From Candidatus Latescibacterota bacterium (GTDB taxonomy: Bacteria; Latescibacterota; UBA2968; GCA-2709665): a stretch of 6,971 nt of DNA. Shown one piece after another: positions 6,400-6,971 of this stretch (positions are counted from its first letter, which is position 1; each line of letters starts with the position of its first letter). The translations under genes and the position numbers were made by a program. The stretch is taken from contig JASLMQ010000801.1 of NCBI GenBank assembly GCA_030746455.1, positions 1 to 6,971 of the forward strand, in the 5' to 3' direction. Below the pieces are notes generated by a model, which had not been told where the DNA came from, did no database searches, and worked only from the letters and a program-made list of their open reading frames with translations.

Positions 6400-6971
6400 G
6401 TGGCTGAACTGGAGCTTGTGAAGATCGAACCATGGGCGCCCCATCTATCGGCGGCTCCGGTGACCGAACAGAGCGGGGATTCCCTGACCGTCTCAGCGAA
6501 CGGGACTCAGACGTGCGTGGGGGGATGGCAAGCGACCTTCTCCGGCGCGAAGCCGGGTGAGGCCTACGTGGTTCGCTGGGAGGTGGAGCATCGTGGCGTC
6601 CGGAACCTGCGGGATTGCTTGAGTGCATCGGCGTACTGGGGGGATCTGGAGCCGGACGAATCGCGGAGACGGAACAACACGGTGCTTGCGTGGGAGTTCC
6701 TGCTGCCCGAGCCCATTGGGCAGGGAAGGCTGCAGTTCTCACGATGCCTGACGGCCCCCGAGGGCACGGACCAGCTGGTCCTGCGATCCACGTTCCGATG
6801 GTCGAAGACCGGCGCCTCTACGTGGCGGACGCCGGAGGCCGTGGTCACATCGATCCCGGGAGCTCCCGAACCCGTCCGCGTCGCGGTGGTGACGGGACGC
6901 GAGGGGAGCCGGAAGGGTCCCTTCGAGACGATCCAGGACAACATCGACTTCTATGCGCCCCTGTGCGAGGC
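6400..6971 (+). CDS. Probable carbon-nitrogen hydrolase (nitrilase superfamily) with N-terminal beta-sandwich domain, 3' truncated by window
   Basis: From GTG 6400 the frame is open to the end of the window (190 complete codons), beginning MAELELVKIEPW. Residues 1 to about 152 look like a beta-rich accessory domain: GWQATFSGAKPGEAYVVRW (42-60), LSASAYWGDL (74-83), then VLAWEFLLP and TFRWSK strands. After a Pro-rich linker (SIPGAPEP, 151-158), VRVAVVTGREG (159-169) and ETIQDNIDFYAPLCE (176-190) resemble the first strand and first helix of nitrilase-fold amidohydrolases, which hydrolyse C-N bonds with a Glu-Lys-Cys triad. The triad residues would lie beyond the window, so catalytic status cannot be checked. 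No signal peptide is visible. The gene follows the PL6 stop by 37 bases and probably belongs to the same operon; action on an amide or N-acyl group of the glycan is conjecture. An unrelated beta-sandwich protein is the alternative. Confidence 0.65.
   Translation, partial: MAELELVKIEPWAPHLSAAPVTEQSGDSLTVSANGTQTCVGGWQATFSGAKPGEAYVVRWEVEHRGVRNLRDCLSASAYWGDLEPDESRRRNNTVLAWEFLLPEPIGQGRLQFSRCLTAPEGTDQLVLRSTFRWSKTGASTWRTPEAVVTSIPGAPEPVRVAVVTGREGSRKGPFETIQDNIDFYAPLCE

Overview
The window is GC-rich bacterial DNA, with G/C favoured at third codon positions. All recognisable genes lie on the + strand and are closely spaced. No rRNA, tRNA, CRISPR array, transposase or phage gene is visible. The gene content resembles carbohydrate-catabolic loci of uncultured, often marine, lineages such as Latescibacterota, Poribacteria or Planctomycetota. 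It combines an MttB-superfamily methyltransferase, a DegT-type aminotransferase, a sialidase-like protein, a heparinase II/III-fold lyase, a PL6 lyase and a nitrilase-like hydrolase. The lineage is inferred from gene content only and is of low confidence.

Layout: the 3' end of an MttB-superfamily methyltransferase gene (1-552) is followed by a 117-base spacer with a short 9-base-periodic repeat. Next comes a complete DegT/DnrJ/EryC1/StrS aminotransferase (670-1908). Two bases later a sialidase-like Asp-box gene starts (1911-3056); its frame is interrupted by one amber codon at 2082-2084. The spacer 3057-3281 holds a second copy of the repeat, directly joined to a decayed 50-residue tail of a heparinase II/III-type lyase. 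A full-length paralogue of that lyase follows (3282-5237), then a PL6 lyase nine bases downstream (5247-6362). The last gene (6400 to the window end) starts at GTG behind a strong Shine-Dalgarno sequence and appears to be the N-terminal part of a carbon-nitrogen hydrolase.

How the genes may work together: the heparinase-fold lyase and the PL6 lyase are a plausible pair for eliminative cleavage of a uronic-acid polysaccharide. Alginate or a glycosaminoglycan-like polymer would fit, but the substrate cannot be read from the sequence. Both lack signal peptides and in-frame upstream extension, so they probably act on imported oligosaccharides in the cytoplasm. The sialidase-like protein, aminotransferase and nitrilase-like enzyme could handle amino or amide substituents of the same glycan; that is inference. 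The most notable points are the isolated amber codon in an otherwise intact gene, the repeat sitting exactly at the breakpoint of the lyase remnant, and the absence of export signals on both lyases.
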